DNA of 64,000 nucleotides from the NCBI GenBank assembly GCA_944739405.2, contig OX123192.2:49776486-49840485 (forward strand), written 5' to 3'. The notes under the pieces are model-generated. The model saw only the letters and a program-made list of their open reading frames with translations. It was not told the DNA's origin and made no database searches. A program made the position numbers and the translations under genes. This document shows, in pieces, positions 44,601 through 55,900 of the stretch. Positions within the stretch are counted from its first letter, which is position 1. Each line of letters opens with the position of its first letter. Origin of the DNA: Euclidia mi. Taxonomy: Eukaryota; Arthropoda; Insecta; Lepidoptera; Erebidae.

Positions 44601-45165
44601 AAGATATTATGGCATATTAAATGCTAAAAAGTCATACAACGCTAGGATGATGATAATTTTTTCACGCGTACGTTGTCCAGGTGTTCCCAGTAGTCTTGAT
44701 TACAAAACCATCAAAGTAAATAACACACAAGGTGATGGTGAACGCGTTTTTACCGGTTACCAAATCCAACCATTTCCCACAATTTTGACCAGAATTGTCG
44801 TCGTCCGTCCAAATTGCGAGAGGCCTACCTCTGCTGCCTTACGTGGCGCCTATCCAAAATCCTCCTGCCTCCTGCAATGTCTTTGACTTTGGTTTGCTTG
44901 GATTTGATCTGATTTGATCTCGAAGGGAAACTGGAAGAAACCAAGAGACTGATTACGACTACATTATTGAAGTGGAGTTATTGGCAGACTGAAGAAGTGC
45001 TGCGGGTAATTAAATGAAGCTGCCGCAATCTCACACACACACAACCTAATATTCTTACACAACTGCGCACACACGCGCTCACGCACGCACACACACACAC
45101 ACAATCACACATGCACACACACACAAACAATCACGCCCAGACATACACACAATCACATACACACA
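44601..45165. other. Intergenic DNA ending in a (CA)n-rich tract
   Basis: The open frame at 44647-44886 has no recognised domain. From about 45035 the sequence is CA-rich (CACACACACACACACA and similar); E2 inserted into this tract. Confidence 0.6.
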
Positions 45166-45467
45166 AATTAAGTCTGTCCGGCAGACAAGTTGCAAAAAAA
45201 ACCGAAATGATTTTAATAAATTTAATGAATAAAGAGAAATACAATATTAATTATTTCTAATAAGATGACAATTGTTCGAAGTCTGAAGCAAAAGTGAATT
45301 TATTCTTTAATAATGTTTCCGTCGCAGCGATGCGCCTCGTGCGTCACGTTGCGCTGGCTCAGCGTTCCCGTCCGGTCGCTAGGCGGTCGCTAGGCTGATG
45401 CAATATAATACAAATATGAAGTAATTTCTCTTAATTCGCAGTTGCCGTGTATGTATGGTACTTAACA
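45166..45467 (-). repeat. E2 3' LTR (302 bp, short form)
   Basis: AATTAAGTCTGTCC to GGTACTTAACA on the plus strand. It carries one copy of the GTCACGTTGCGCTGG unit that is doubled in the other LTR. Confidence 0.93.
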
Positions 45468-45478
45468 TCTCCCTCCCG
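45468..45478 (-). promoter_or_regulatory. E2 polypurine tract
   Basis: GGGAGGGAGA on the element strand, directly next to the 3' LTR. Confidence 0.8.
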
Positions 45479-45482
45479 AAGA

Positions 45483-47202
45483 TCAGCGACTACTGGCGGA
45501 CTTGTTCGAAAGTATCGCTGAAAAGGTATTTCGGGTGGCGACAGGGCGTTCTTGAATTTCAGCGTAATGACTGCCATGTTCCAAAGCGTCGTTCTTGTTT
45601 TCTATGGCGACTTGCGACCGCAGTTTCCATCTCCTTTGTATCAGAAATCCAATGCTCAGTGCACATGCACCGAATATTGCAATGTACAGCGGTGTAATCG
45701 TGTAGTACACGCTGTGTAAATCATTCTTGCTCAAAGTAAATGGCGCTTCGATAGATATTTCGTTGGTGCTGGCTTGTAGATTGTGTAGATCTATGGAGTT
45801 GAGTATTAGCTTTTTCTCTTCCAGATTGTTTTCAGCTTCAGCTGCGAGTGGCAGATTCATAATCTTCAGTATTTGTCCTTTTATACGGTCATCTCGATTA
45901 GTTAGGGTCAAGCGTGGGCTTTGCACGGTGCATCCTTTCGATATGACGATCAAGAAACGACCTTGTAATGTGTTGTATTGATCCTGTGTACAGGACAGAC
46001 GAACTTTGGTTGGTACGGGAAAACTTGTTACATAGTGCCGATCATCAAGTGTTTCTACAGCTTCCGATGTCAGAGTTGCCGTTGCAAAAATACAGGACTT
46101 GCCGATTTGCTGCGTGGTAATCAATTGGTAGATACAATCGTTTTGATTATTGTAGTGGAAATTGACGTTATCTTCGCAGAGATAGTATGGGCCAGACTTC
46201 GGGCATTCAGCCTCTATGTACATAAAATCTTTATCGTGAATTGCAAGGTAGGGAAATGAAGGGATAAGTATTTTCTTGTCTTTGTTGGGAACTGTGGATA
46301 ATTTATAAAGACTATAGATAGCGGGATAGACAATCGGGAGCTTGAAAACAATTACTAAATTGTCATCATTATAGTAGTATCCTAATTTTATTATATTAAA
46401 GTAATCTCTAAAACTAACGTTAAGTATTTGATCTCTACCATAGAGAGCATTTAATTTTTCTAACATATCCTGAAACATATCTAATCTAAACATAAGAAAA
46501 TGCGTGCTTTTGGCGCGTATAAAAGCTAATAAATTTTCTAACCTAAGAACTTCATCTGATAAAGTCTCTATATTATCAGCTAACATGATTATAAATTGAG
46601 CCAGATGGGCGTATGTAATAAAACTAGTTTCATGCATTAACCCTGTAGCCATGATTTCATTTATAGTATTGTTAATTTTTTGTTGGTTTGTAACTATGTT
46701 GTTAAGAACTATTGAATTTTGTGACATCCACTGTTTGTTTAAACTAATTCGGTTATTAAGTTGTGTGACAATTTTATTATCATTTTCTTCTAACAACTTT
46801 ATGGCGTTATCGTAATGAATAGCGTCAGTAGAGTCCAGATTACCTGAAATGCTTTTAATAATTGAACCTAAACCATCAACTAAACCTCTTTTAGTGCGGT
46901 TAGATTGAAATAATTCTAATTGATCGGCTAACTTGCTAATTTTTGTATATAAAAACTCAATATGGGGTTGAAATAAAGAAATGGTTTTATTATGAAAATT
47001 TGGCGAAATGTCATCTAACTGTTTTCTAATTGAATTAACGTTTTTATGAATAGATTCTAAATTGATAGGCTGTATAAAGGAATGGTAGTGCGAAATGATT
47101 TTAGTACGTCCTAAGTTAAAAGGTAAGATTCCTGGCCCATTATCTAAATCATTTAGCATTATTTCTTGTGCTTCCACCAGGCTCAGGATCAAGATGAGAT
47201 TC
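45483..47202 (-). CDS. E2 envelope-like protein (errantivirus env type)
   Basis: The frame is open to a stop at 45483, just before the polypurine tract. It begins with a hydrophobic leader right after a splice acceptor. A furin-type site NRTKR precedes GLVDGLGSIIKSISGNLDST, the conserved fusion-related segment of errantivirus and baculovirus F-type envelopes. Coiled-coil-prone helices follow, then a Cys-containing ectodomain and a membrane anchor ITPLYIAIFGACALSIGFLI with a basic cytoplasmic tail. The open frame runs upstream into pol (to 47261) but has no ATG, so a spliced message is expected. No break is visible. Confidence 0.9.
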
Positions 47203-50200
47203 CTGTAACAATCGGGCGCTATTAGGAACCCTCTTAAGTCTAGATTTGGCGACTGGCCCACGTTTCTTTCTAGTGTATATGTGGATGGGTAAGTCAGCCA
47301 TAACCTTATCTTGTGTATACCTAGGGGCCAGTTTTTGTCGGCTAGCCATGGGATTTCGTATGAATATTTGTTGGTCAGGGGAAAATTGTTGTTCGGGCTC
47401 GCGATCTTTGTTAATGTTTTCAGTTATTCGTCTGCGGTCATGAAGACTTGAGTTATTGATTAGCTCGAAAACCTTTTGCATTTTACTTCGGTGTTCCTGT
47501 ATATATTGCTGGAGTATATTTTCTGACATATTTATATCTAGCGGGTCGCGAGGGTCTAAATGGCCTGTAATTATATCTAGTGGTCGAGTTTTAGTGAAGC
47601 TATGTATAGAGCTGTTGTAACCTAGAATTGCATAAGGCATCAGATTGATAACAGGTTCACCGCGATGTTCTAACTTTAAAACACGCAAGTGTTCTAGTAA
47701 TGTTGAATGCAGCCTTTCCACCATACCGTTTTCATTTGGGGTATAGGCTAGGATTTTGTGGTGTTGAATTTTATGCAGATTAATGAACTCCAAAAATAAC
47801 TGATTTGTAAATTCAGGACCTCTATCGGTAACAACTGTTATAGGAACTCCATGGTGCGTACTAAAAATTAATAAGGCCTGTATAACACTAACCGCTGTTG
47901 AATCTTTCAGGTGATAGGCTTGAGCATATTTTGAAAAAGCATCTATGATTGTAAGATATTTCTGAGTTTCTACGCTTAGTAAATCTAGGTGAACTATTTC
48001 AAACGGCTTTGTGGGAGGTGGTACTATGTGAAACTTTTGTTTAATGGGGTTCCTATCATACTTGGCTTGGCCGCATATATTGCACTCATTTATGTATTTC
48101 GATATATGGTCTTTCATTTTGGGCCAAAAATATTTGCCTGATAAGGACAAATAACATTCATTAATTCCCCGGTGGTTTGTCTTGCCTTCGTGATAGTTAC
48201 GAATGATTTCCTGTTGTTTTAAATAGTCCTTTACGTTATCTAATTCAACTTTTGTTAGTACTAAATCCATGGCAGAGCTCTTAAACTGATTCTGTATTAT
48301 CGGGATAATTTCATACATCGCTAGAGGAGGTATAATAAGTAAACCGGTCTTTACCTTAGGGTTAACGTATTCTTTTATAGCGTTAACAACGTCTCGATCG
48401 AGATTATTTTTGGAGATTTGGATATGTGTTCTTGTATGAGATTCAAAGGGCTTTGAAACCGAAGGGCGACTTTTAACTTCATCAACTACGGAGAAAACTA
48501 TCTGTTTATGATATTTATTGAGAGGAAAATCTGTTATAGGAACTTCTAAAATTGGATTTTCGGCGTCTGTATGAACCGTTGCAGTGTTAGAGTCATCTAG
48601 TAATGAGGGAGGTTTTTCAGACGGGTTGGCAACAAGTGAACTAGTTTCTTCATTGTGCAACTCTATTCGGGATAACGCATCGGCGTTCGTATTACATTTG
48701 CCTTGCTTATATTCAACTGAAAAATCAAATTCACTTAATTTAAGTCGCCGTCGAGTAAGACGTGAATTGGGCTCTTTAAGATTCATTACCCACTGTAGGG
48801 GTCGATGGTCTGTTATAATCTTAAATTTCCGACCAAACAGATACGGTCTAAAATATTTTGTGGCCCACACGATAGCTAGCAGTTCTTTCTCGATGGTACT
48901 GTAATTTATTTCACTACTATTCAGGGTTCTAGACGCGTAAGCAATAGGCTTATCTGAACCGACAGAACCTTGCGATAAAATGGCTCCGATAGCTAAATTT
49001 GACGCATCTGTCGTTAAATTAAAAGGCTTTGAAAAATCTGGGTATTGCAGTATGGGATCATTCGTAAGGAGAGTTTTACAGTGTTCAAAACACTGAATAT
49101 AATTTTGGTCTAAAGTAATTCTTGAACCCTTTTTCAAACATTGTGTCATTGGCTTTGTAACTCTGGCAAAATCGGGAATAAATTTTCTGTAATATCCCAA
49201 AAGTCCCAAAAATCTCTTAATCTCTGTAGGAGTTTTCGGAAGAGGATAATTACGGATTGCAGATATTTTATCTGGGTTTGGTTTGACGCCCTCTTTACTG
49301 ATTACATGACCTAAGTATGCTGTCTCTAACTTCAAGAACTCCGACTTGTCCATTTGTATCTTGAAGTTAGATTCACGCAATCTTATGAACACTTTCTCGA
49401 GGTTAACCATATGCTCCTGGAGTGACGTAGAGAAAACGATGACGTCATCCAAGTAGACTAGGCATATAGTATTCTGTAGATCTTTTAAAACATTATCCAT
49501 TACCCTTTGAAAGGTTGACGGACTATTCTTTAAACCCATGGGCATTCTTAAAAATTCAAAATGCCCGTGTTCTACTGTGAATGCAGTTTTTGGTATATCC
49601 GCGGGATTCATCTGGACCTGATAGAAACCACTCGCAAGGTCTAGCGTGGTAAAATATTGGCAGTTGCCCAATTTATCTAAAATATCTGCAATATTTGGTA
49701 TTGGGTATTTATCGTCCAAAGTTTTCTCGTTTAATTTCCGAAAATCAACTACTATTCTCCATTTCGTTTTGCCAGATGCATCTACTTTCTTGGGAACCAC
49801 CCATATTGGTGAACTCCAGGCTGACTCTGACGGTTGTATTATACCTTGGTCTAACATTTTACTTATTTGATCTTGTACTTCTTGCCTATGTATGAAAGGA
49901 TAGCGATAGCTCTTAGTATATATAGGTATTTCGTCACTGGTCCTAATTGAATGCTTAATTTTATTAGTAAAGGTTAAGTTTTCGCCTTCCAGATAAAAAA
50001 CATCTGCATAACGTGTACATAGCAACTCTAAGTTAATGCGTTCTTCGTCATTCAGATGACTAGTCCGCAATCGTGAAAGTACTTCCTTGACGCGTTCGGG
50101 CACTTGTTCGGTACGCGTGCACTCGTTATTAAGTATTTGCGCTTGTACCGGCCGGTCCATAGAGAATATAATATCGCTATGGTTAGGGTTATGTATTTCT

Positions 50201-50754
50201 ATAATACCGCGATTATTCCTCACTGTAGTTAAGCATTCCGCGATATGACAATTACTAATAATTTGTTCAGGAATAATGACCTCTCCATCTTGCGAATTGA
50301 CTGGTAATTTAACTAGTTTGGATGAGCAGGCTGGTATTACGTCTTCATACAGGTTAGCGTTGCGAGAATCGTAAACTTGAATAGGGTTTGATGAGTTCTG
50401 CGTAGTTAATAATTTAGTTTTAAAATTTATGCTTGCTCCCCATTTGTCTAATAAATCGGATCCTATTAGTCCGTCAAAATAATCATGGAATTTATACACG
50501 AAAAGCGTGATTTCATCTTTATCATTGAACTCTGAAAAGCAGGGCAGCGTAATAGAGTAGTCGCTGCGCGTCACTGCATGTACATTACTAACTTCGAACG
50601 GGTCATAATTCAAGGGTATATTCCTATAATAACTTTGAATAGCATCCGGGCTAATAAAGGACTGGTTGGCACCTGTGTCAATCAATAGTTTTAAAGGGGG
50701 TTCGTTAATCTGTATGAACGGTAATTGACGTTGGGTCTGCAAATTTACTTCTAT
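47149..50754 (-). CDS. E2 pol polyprotein (PR-RT-RNase H-IN)
   Basis: About 1200 codons in the -1 phase relative to gag, with no ATG at the start (first listed codon is TTG), so it should be made as a gag-pol fusion. Order: protease LIDTGANQSF; reverse transcriptase with YLDD at 49444-49455; RNase H TTDASNLAIGAILSQG and ADALSR; integrase HHCC (NHRGINECYLSLSG, CNICGQ) and DDE core (HLDLLSVETQ, VVTDRGPEF, NENGMVERLHS). All catalytic residues are present. The last about 35 codons overlap env. No slippery heptamer as clear as in E1 was seen; gag ends AAA CCA AAA TAG. Confidence 0.93.
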   Translation of the reverse strand: MEVNLQTQRQLPFIQINEPPLKLLIDTGANQSFISPDAIQSYYRNIPLNYDPFEVSNVHAVTRSDYSITLPCFSEFNDKDEITLFVYKFHDYFDGLIGSDLLDKWGASINFKTKLLTTQNSSNPIQVYDSRNANLYEDVIPACSSKLVKLPVNSQDGEVIIPEQIISNCHIAECLTTVRNNRGIIEIHNPNHSDIIFSMDRPVQAQILNNECTRTEQVPERVKEVLSRLRTSHLNDEERINLELLCTRYADVFYLEGENLTFTNKIKHSIRTSDEIPIYTKSYRYPFIHRQEVQDQISKMLDQGIIQPSESAWSSPIWVVPKKVDASGKTKWRIVVDFRKLNEKTLDDKYPIPNIADILDKLGNCQYFTTLDLASGFYQVQMNPADIPKTAFTVEHGHFEFLRMPMGLKNSPSTFQRVMDNVLKDLQNTICLVYLDDVIVFSTSLQEHMVNLEKVFIRLRESNFKIQMDKSEFLKLETAYLGHVISKEGVKPNPDKISAIRNYPLPKTPTEIKRFLGLLGYYRKFIPDFARVTKPMTQCLKKGSRITLDQNYIQCFEHCKTLLTNDPILQYPDFSKPFNLTTDASNLAIGAILSQGSVGSDKPIAYASRTLNSSEINYSTIEKELLAIVWATKYFRPYLFGRKFKIITDHRPLQWVMNLKEPNSRLTRRRLKLSEFDFSVEYKQGKCNTNADALSRIELHNEETSSLVANPSEKPPSLLDDSNTATVHTDAENPILEVPITDFPLNKYHKQIVFSVVDEVKSRPSVSKPFESHTRTHIQISKNNLDRDVVNAIKEYVNPKVKTGLLIIPPLAMYEIIPIIQNQFKSSAMDLVLTKVELDNVKDYLKQQEIIRNYHEGKTNHRGINECYLSLSGKYFWPKMKDHISKYINECNICGQAKYDRNPIKQKFHIVPPPTKPFEIVHLDLLSVETQKYLTIIDAFSKYAQAYHLKDSTAVSVIQALLIFSTHHGVPITVVTDRGPEFTNQLFLEFINLHKIQHHKILAYTPNENGMVERLHSTLLEHLRVLKLEHRGEPVINLMPYAILGYNSSIHSFTKTRPLDIITGHLDPRDPLDINMSENILQQYIQEHRSKMQKVFELINNSSLHDRRRITENINKDREPEQQFSPDQQIFIRNPMASRQKLAPRYTQDKVMADLPIHIYTRKKRGPVAKSRLKRVPNSARLLQESHLDPEPGGSTRNNAK
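47203..47215 (-). promoter_or_regulatory. E2 env splice acceptor
   Basis: CCGATTGTTACAG on the minus strand, ending at 47203. The next bases begin the hydrophobic env leader. It lies inside the 3' end of pol. Confidence 0.65.
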
Positions 50755-51986
50755 TTTGGTTTGCCTAATTGTGGGGTCTCGGGAAAATCCTGATGAACCT
50801 CTTGTGATGCGTTTGGATCTGAGCTAGAGTTATCATATACAATTTCAGATTCGTGAGATGACGTTGGGTCATAATAAGCATAATAATTTTCGTTATAATA
50901 ATCAGTAGGGTCATAATAAGAATCGTTATAATATTGGCCATAATCGTACTCCCAACAATCATTAAAATTCATCTCCCTGGATTTGAAATAATTGGTAGGT
51001 GGCGGGTTACCTGACTTAGACCAGTCGTGGCCCCTCGTCCCTGTACTAGGAGGTAATGCTTTCGGTACAAAATGGCTAACACCGCTCATAGGACGCGGTT
51101 GTTGATTGTTTGGCTGAGGGCCATTATTGCGAGGGGGAAATTTAAATGCGTTACCGGGATTATAATTCGGGGGTGCACTACGGAATACTTGTTGCGTGCG
51201 CGATGGTCCCGGTTGATTCTGATTATTAAAGTTGGGTCGCCACTGTGGGGGCCCTTGCATCATTTGAGGTCCAAATTGAGGTCTAGAAGCTACACCCGTA
51301 TTGAATGTAAATGGCCTAGGATGAGCAATGTTAAAGCCTTGAGTGGGTAACTGTTTAGAGGTCGTGGGTTGAGTTTGCGCTTTTTTATCTGGCATTGAAT
51401 TATTTCGTTGTTGCAAATAAAGCGTATTTTGTTCCTCGTGTACAAATTCTAGGGCCTTTTCTATACTTTCTGGCCGCATACAGCGAATACGTGCACCTAA
51501 GGGGTCTTTTAAGCCGCGTAAGTAAGCCTGAAGGGTTAATTTCTTATAAAGATCTCTCTTGGCTTCAACTGTGGTTCGTATACTTTCATGCAATGAAACG
51601 TACGTCATTAACGTGCTGAAAAGGTTTTGACAACGCTCATAAAATTCTTGTGGCGTGTCATTACCTTGTATTAAAAGAGACAAGTCATTATACAATGCCG
51701 TTTCGTCGCGTTGGTCGGCGAAATTATTAATGAGGGCTTTACGAATACCGGGCCAATCCGATGGAATACCATTGGCATTGATTAAGCGGGCCGCGGGGCC
51801 GGTAACTTTGTTTAAGATACGGTTTAGAAGGGCAGCTTCACTCAACTTAGACGCAGTTTCATTTGAACTTACAAACTCGGTCACTAATTCGTCACACAAA
51901 TTAATAAAACGCGTAAGAACATTTACGTTACCATCAAACTCCGGGACTAGGCGGAGGGCCTTAAATATTCTATCTAATTCGGACAT
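50751..51986 (-). CDS. E2 gag
   Basis: 411 codons from ATG 51984-51986 (MSELDRIFKALRLVPEFDGN). The capsid-like part has LTRFINLCDELVTEF, LNRILNKVTGPAARLI and a LVHEEQNTLYLQQ-like end of the folded region (AYLRGLKDPLGARIRCMRPE). The C-terminal third is rich in Pro, Asn, Gln and then Tyr/Asp (YDYGQYYNDSYYDPTDYYNE). There is no CCHC knuckle; RNA binding may rely on the basic Pro/Arg segment. The stop at 50751-50753 lies just before pol. Confidence 0.9.
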   Translation of the reverse strand: MSELDRIFKALRLVPEFDGNVNVLTRFINLCDELVTEFVSSNETASKLSEAALLNRILNKVTGPAARLINANGIPSDWPGIRKALINNFADQRDETALYNDLSLLIQGNDTPQEFYERCQNLFSTLMTYVSLHESIRTTVEAKRDLYKKLTLQAYLRGLKDPLGARIRCMRPESIEKALEFVHEEQNTLYLQQRNNSMPDKKAQTQPTTSKQLPTQGFNIAHPRPFTFNTGVASRPQFGPQMMQGPPQWRPNFNNQNQPGPSRTQQVFRSAPPNYNPGNAFKFPPRNNGPQPNNQQPRPMSGVSHFVPKALPPSTGTRGHDWSKSGNPPPTNYFKSREMNFNDCWEYDYGQYYNDSYYDPTDYYNENYYAYYDPTSSHESEIVYDNSSSDPNASQEVHQDFPETPQLGKPK

Positions 51987-52335
51987 CTTCTCAACAGAAT
52001 TTCCTACCGTACACGCAGATTCTAAATCGATTTTTCTATTTGAATCTTGTGCACTTTGCCTACTGTTATAACTATCCCCTAACCTATCGCTCCGCGATTC
52101 TCTCGGATGGAAAATCTTGGAAAATTTGCGGAAAACTTAAAAGGAAAAAGGTGAGCAAATCACTAAAAGATTTTAAAGTACTCACAGGGTTTGCATCTCG
52201 GCTCTGCGGTATCGATGGCTGGATACTCTTGCTGCTGGGCACGACGTGTAGATTCGGGTCCTCGTTTCAGGGCTTGACAGCTCCAGGAAAGCTAGTAGAT
52301 ATTCCCTAGTCCTCGAGGATCCTACCGACTGCGCC
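51987..52335 (-). promoter_or_regulatory. E2 leader: tRNA-Ser primer site and splice donor
   Basis: The element strand shows TGGCGCAGTCGGTAGGAT at 52319-52336, the primer site used by many insect errantiviruses (tRNA-Ser type). A short upstream ATG (52204-52206) is followed 11 bases on by a GTGAGT donor (GT at 52194-52195). This donor is phase-compatible with the acceptor at 47203, so env could take its start from here. Confidence 0.7.
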
Positions 52336-52731
52336 AATTAAGTCTGTCCGGCAGACAAGTTGCAAAAAAAACCGAAATGATTTTAATAAATTTAATGAAT
52401 AAAGAGAAATACAATATTAATTATTTCTAATAAGATGACAATTGTTCGAAGTCTGAAGCAAAAGTGAATTTATTCTTTAATAATGTTTCCGTCGCAGCGA
52501 TGCGCCTCGTGCGTCACGTTGCGCTGGCTCAGCGTTCCCGTCCGGTCGCAGGGCTGTTGCTAGGCTGATGCAATATTTGATGGCGATTTAGTAATGCACT
52601 TCGTACATCACGTTGCGCTGGTTCAGCAATTCCTTCCGGTCGCTAGGCGGTCGCTAGGCTGATGCAATATAATACAAATATGAAGTAATTTCTCTTAATT
52701 CACAGTTGCCGTGTATGTATGGTACTTAACA
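52336..52731 (-). repeat. E2 5' LTR (396 bp, long form)
   Basis: Same ends as the 3' LTR but with an extra 94-bp diverged tandem unit (units from 52501 and 52595). Confidence 0.93.
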
Positions 52732-52735
52732 CACA

Positions 52736-52965
52736 TGTATACACATCACATGCATAGCATATTTTTTTGTTGTTTATTTTTGTACTTATTTTCACCTTAA
52801 TTTTTGTTTGTTTTGTTGTATTCTATTTTGCCGTGATTTTGAATGTAAATCGTTTATTTCCCCCACAAGACAGGCTATGCCTAGTGTGTGGGACAGAAAT
52901 GTTTTATTTTTGTAAGGCTCAAATGGAAATAAAGATTTTATTTTTATTAGTATTATTATTTCATT
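52736..52965 (+). other. AT-rich flank with possible 3' end of another element
   Basis: After CA-rich bases the sequence reads GACAGGCTATGCCTAGTGTG, AATAAAGATTTTATTTTTAT and a TAGTATTATTATTT tract. It resembles the 3' end of a plus-strand retroelement or transcript with a polyadenylation signal. It borders the R4/Dong-like LINE. Confidence 0.35.
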
Positions 52966-55900
52966 TATTTATCATTCATCAAATTAAAATTACATTTTTA
53001 AATATACAATTTACAAAAAAAATACATTTAAAAATATAAAAATAACCGTGGGGTCCCACCAGCATCGGGCACAGGGTCCAAGCTGCCGGTGGTTAGGGCT
53101 CCAGAGACAGGAACTACCTCACAATACGTGTGTGCCGTGTCTAGAAGTACTGCCTTCTGCATCAGACCCTTGACCCAAGCATCCAACGCGAGCCTCTTTA
53201 GGTGACGGTCGAGGTTCTTGGCTATTAGACCATTAACGGTCACGACTATCGGCACAATAACTGCTGAGTTCACATCCCACATGTCGACAATCTCGTGAGC
53301 CAAGTCCAGATATTTAATCTGTTTTTCCTTTTCAGCTTTCACGAGATTCTCGTCATGAGGAATAGTGACATAAACAATTATTGCGAGGCGCTCTGATCGA
53401 TCTGTCAACACGATATTAGGCTTGTTGGCTACAACAGTCCTGTCCATGATGATAGATCGATCCCAGTACAATGTGGCATGGCCATTTTCAAGTACTGGCT
53501 CAGCGACATACCTATAGTACGGCACCTCGATGTCTACAAGTCTGTACTTCAGAGCAAGTTGTTGGTGAATGATTCTGGCTACTTGGATATGTCTGTGCAA
53601 GTACTCGCCATTAGCAAGATGAGAACACCCGGAAACGATATGCCTGAGGGATTCACCAGGTTGGTGACAAGCACGACAGATATCCGTAGTGCCATCCCTC
53701 AGGATATATTTCCGGTAGTTATTCGTCTTGATAACTTCGTCCGCAATTGCACAGACAAACCCTTCGGTTTCCCCAAAAAGGTCACCGAAGCGTAGACAGT
53801 TCACCGAAGCTAATAGGTCTACATCGAGCCCATGGAGAGCCCGGTAGAACCTACCATGCAGCTCCTTGCTCTGCCATACGGACTTGCGATCATCAGTGCT
53901 TAGTACTATAGGTTTGCGCCAGTTTTCCTTAGCCAGCTTGAGCGGGGTGAGCCCATTGTCCACTGCGACAACATCGCGATGCATTTCCACATTTGTCCGC
54001 AGAAAATAATCTCTGAGATTGCACACTTCGCGGTTGTGTAGGGTCTTGGCATTCAAAAAGCCTCGACCCCCACACTTCCGCGGGATGTACAACCTCATCA
54101 CGGATGAACGTGGATGATGCATACGATGTGCCGTCAGCAATGTACGGACTCTCCTATCCAAAGTCCCTATCCAGTCTGAGTCCACTTGAGTATGCCAAAG
54201 GAGTATACCAGAAGTGGCATGACCCAACCGTTGCAAGCTCGCACCTTGTTGCCACCTGATAAAAGACTTTTCAGTACTTTTTTCAGGCGGCCAAAGAAAC
54301 GTTCTTGCAGCGATTGTTCCATGTCAGCTTCATTGATATTTAAAGCCTGTGACATACCCAAGTACTTATAGGTATCGGTTAAGAGAAGCGATCTTAGGTT
54401 AATGGAATCTGAGAGTTGGAGCTCCTCAGATTCCAACATCCTGCCCTGCTTCACATGAATGACAGCACATTTATCCACACCGAACTCCATATTGATACAC
54501 TTACTAAAGTTTTGGGTTACGTTTAGTAAATCTAGCAATTGGGCATCAGAGTGGGCAAATAACTTCAGGTCATCCATGAATAACAGGTGAGATATGACCT
54601 GACCGCTTCTCTGTAACCTGTAACCTAGCCCTGAACCCTCCAGTAATGTACTGAGAGGGTTCATGGCTAAGCAAAACCAAAGGGGACTCAGACTGTCGCC
54701 TTGGAAAATTCCCCGCTCAATTTTAATCAGTTCACCGTCCTCCTGGATCCTTCTTCATCCTGGATAGCTAAGAACCGTATTCCATTGCCTCATACATGTC
54801 TTTAGAAAGGTGCGTAGAGTAGTATTTACTTTAAACAACTCCAGCACTTTCTAAAGCCATGTATGCGGTACGGAGTCATACGCTTTCTTATAATCTATCC
54901 AACATGCCGCCAGATCCTTTCGGTTACGGCGAATTTGTTGGCTAATGGCCATGTCAATGAGGAGGAGCTCTTTAGTACCACGAGCCCCCTTCCTACATCC
55001 ATTCTGAGAGGCTGACATAATTGAATTAACTTCAACGTGTTTAGCTATTTTAGCTCTCAGAATAGATGTAAGAAGTTTATAGACCGATGGTAAGCATGTA
55101 ATCGGTCTATTATTGCCGGGCTCGCTAGTATACCCAGTCTTATGCAGCAAGTGGGTAATGCCAGCAGTCATTAGCTAATGGACGGACTGCATTTGTAACA
55201 TCCTGGCTAGAGATGACCACGCATTCCATTTCTGGGATATTTTCGCATGCACGTTCGACATCTCGCATCCAATCGCATTCAGTGTGGCCAATGGGCACCG
55301 ACCAGATGCCACGCCAAAATGTGGTAGTGGTGTCCCTGTCCGGTCGGTGCATATCAGTAACACATAGATCTGGTCGCTCCCAGCTTCTATATACCCACCT
55401 CTGGTCACTTTGGAATTATCGATTTATGGCATACCGGTCTACCCGTTTTTTGAATCTACGTATTCGGTTTGCTCATGCATAGACTTTCTGTTTTAGGAAG
55501 TCAATGCGCTCTGTGACACGGGATATATACTCGTGGGGCCTTATATTAGTCCCCACGAAAGCCCGCTTCACAAAGCGCACTACCCTCGGGCGTGTATTCC
55601 CCGCCCTAAAACAGATAAGCTTACCAATAAGTGCTCTTGCCTCGGCAATACGCCGCTCAATCCTGCACTGCCACGCCGGGACAGCCGATCTTGGTCGTAC
55701 AGTTGTGTCAACTACGGGCAGCATAACACCTGCTACACGACATGCTGCCACGGCAGCACAGTACAAAAGTGAATGGGTATCGCCAAGATCCTCGCTATCC
55801 TCTAGATAACTAGACAATAGCGAGTCAAGAGCACATACCAGCGCTATATTTCGTCTATGCATAGGCAAACGCGGTAGACGGGTGCCACGTACCGGTATTC

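Larger units (their letters stand above)
45166..52731 (-). mobile_element. E2: errantivirus-like LTR retrotransposon, apparently intact
   Basis: The 7.57 kb element reads right to left as LTR, tRNA-Ser-type primer site, gag, pol, env, polypurine tract, LTR. A 4-bp duplication CACA flanks it at 45162-45165 and 52732-52735. No stop or phase break was found in gag, pol or env. The LTRs differ by about one substitution plus one 94-bp unit, so the insertion looks young. Gag lacks a zinc knuckle, as is usual for errantiviruses. It is the best candidate in the window for a recently active element. Confidence 0.93.

Noticed and set aside
47261..47261. Env start at 47261
   Set aside because: The codon is GTG within pol; the splice acceptor ending at 47203 better explains the start.
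53478..53795. Plus-strand frame of 105 codons
   Set aside because: Antisense shadow of the LINE C-terminal region; no domain.
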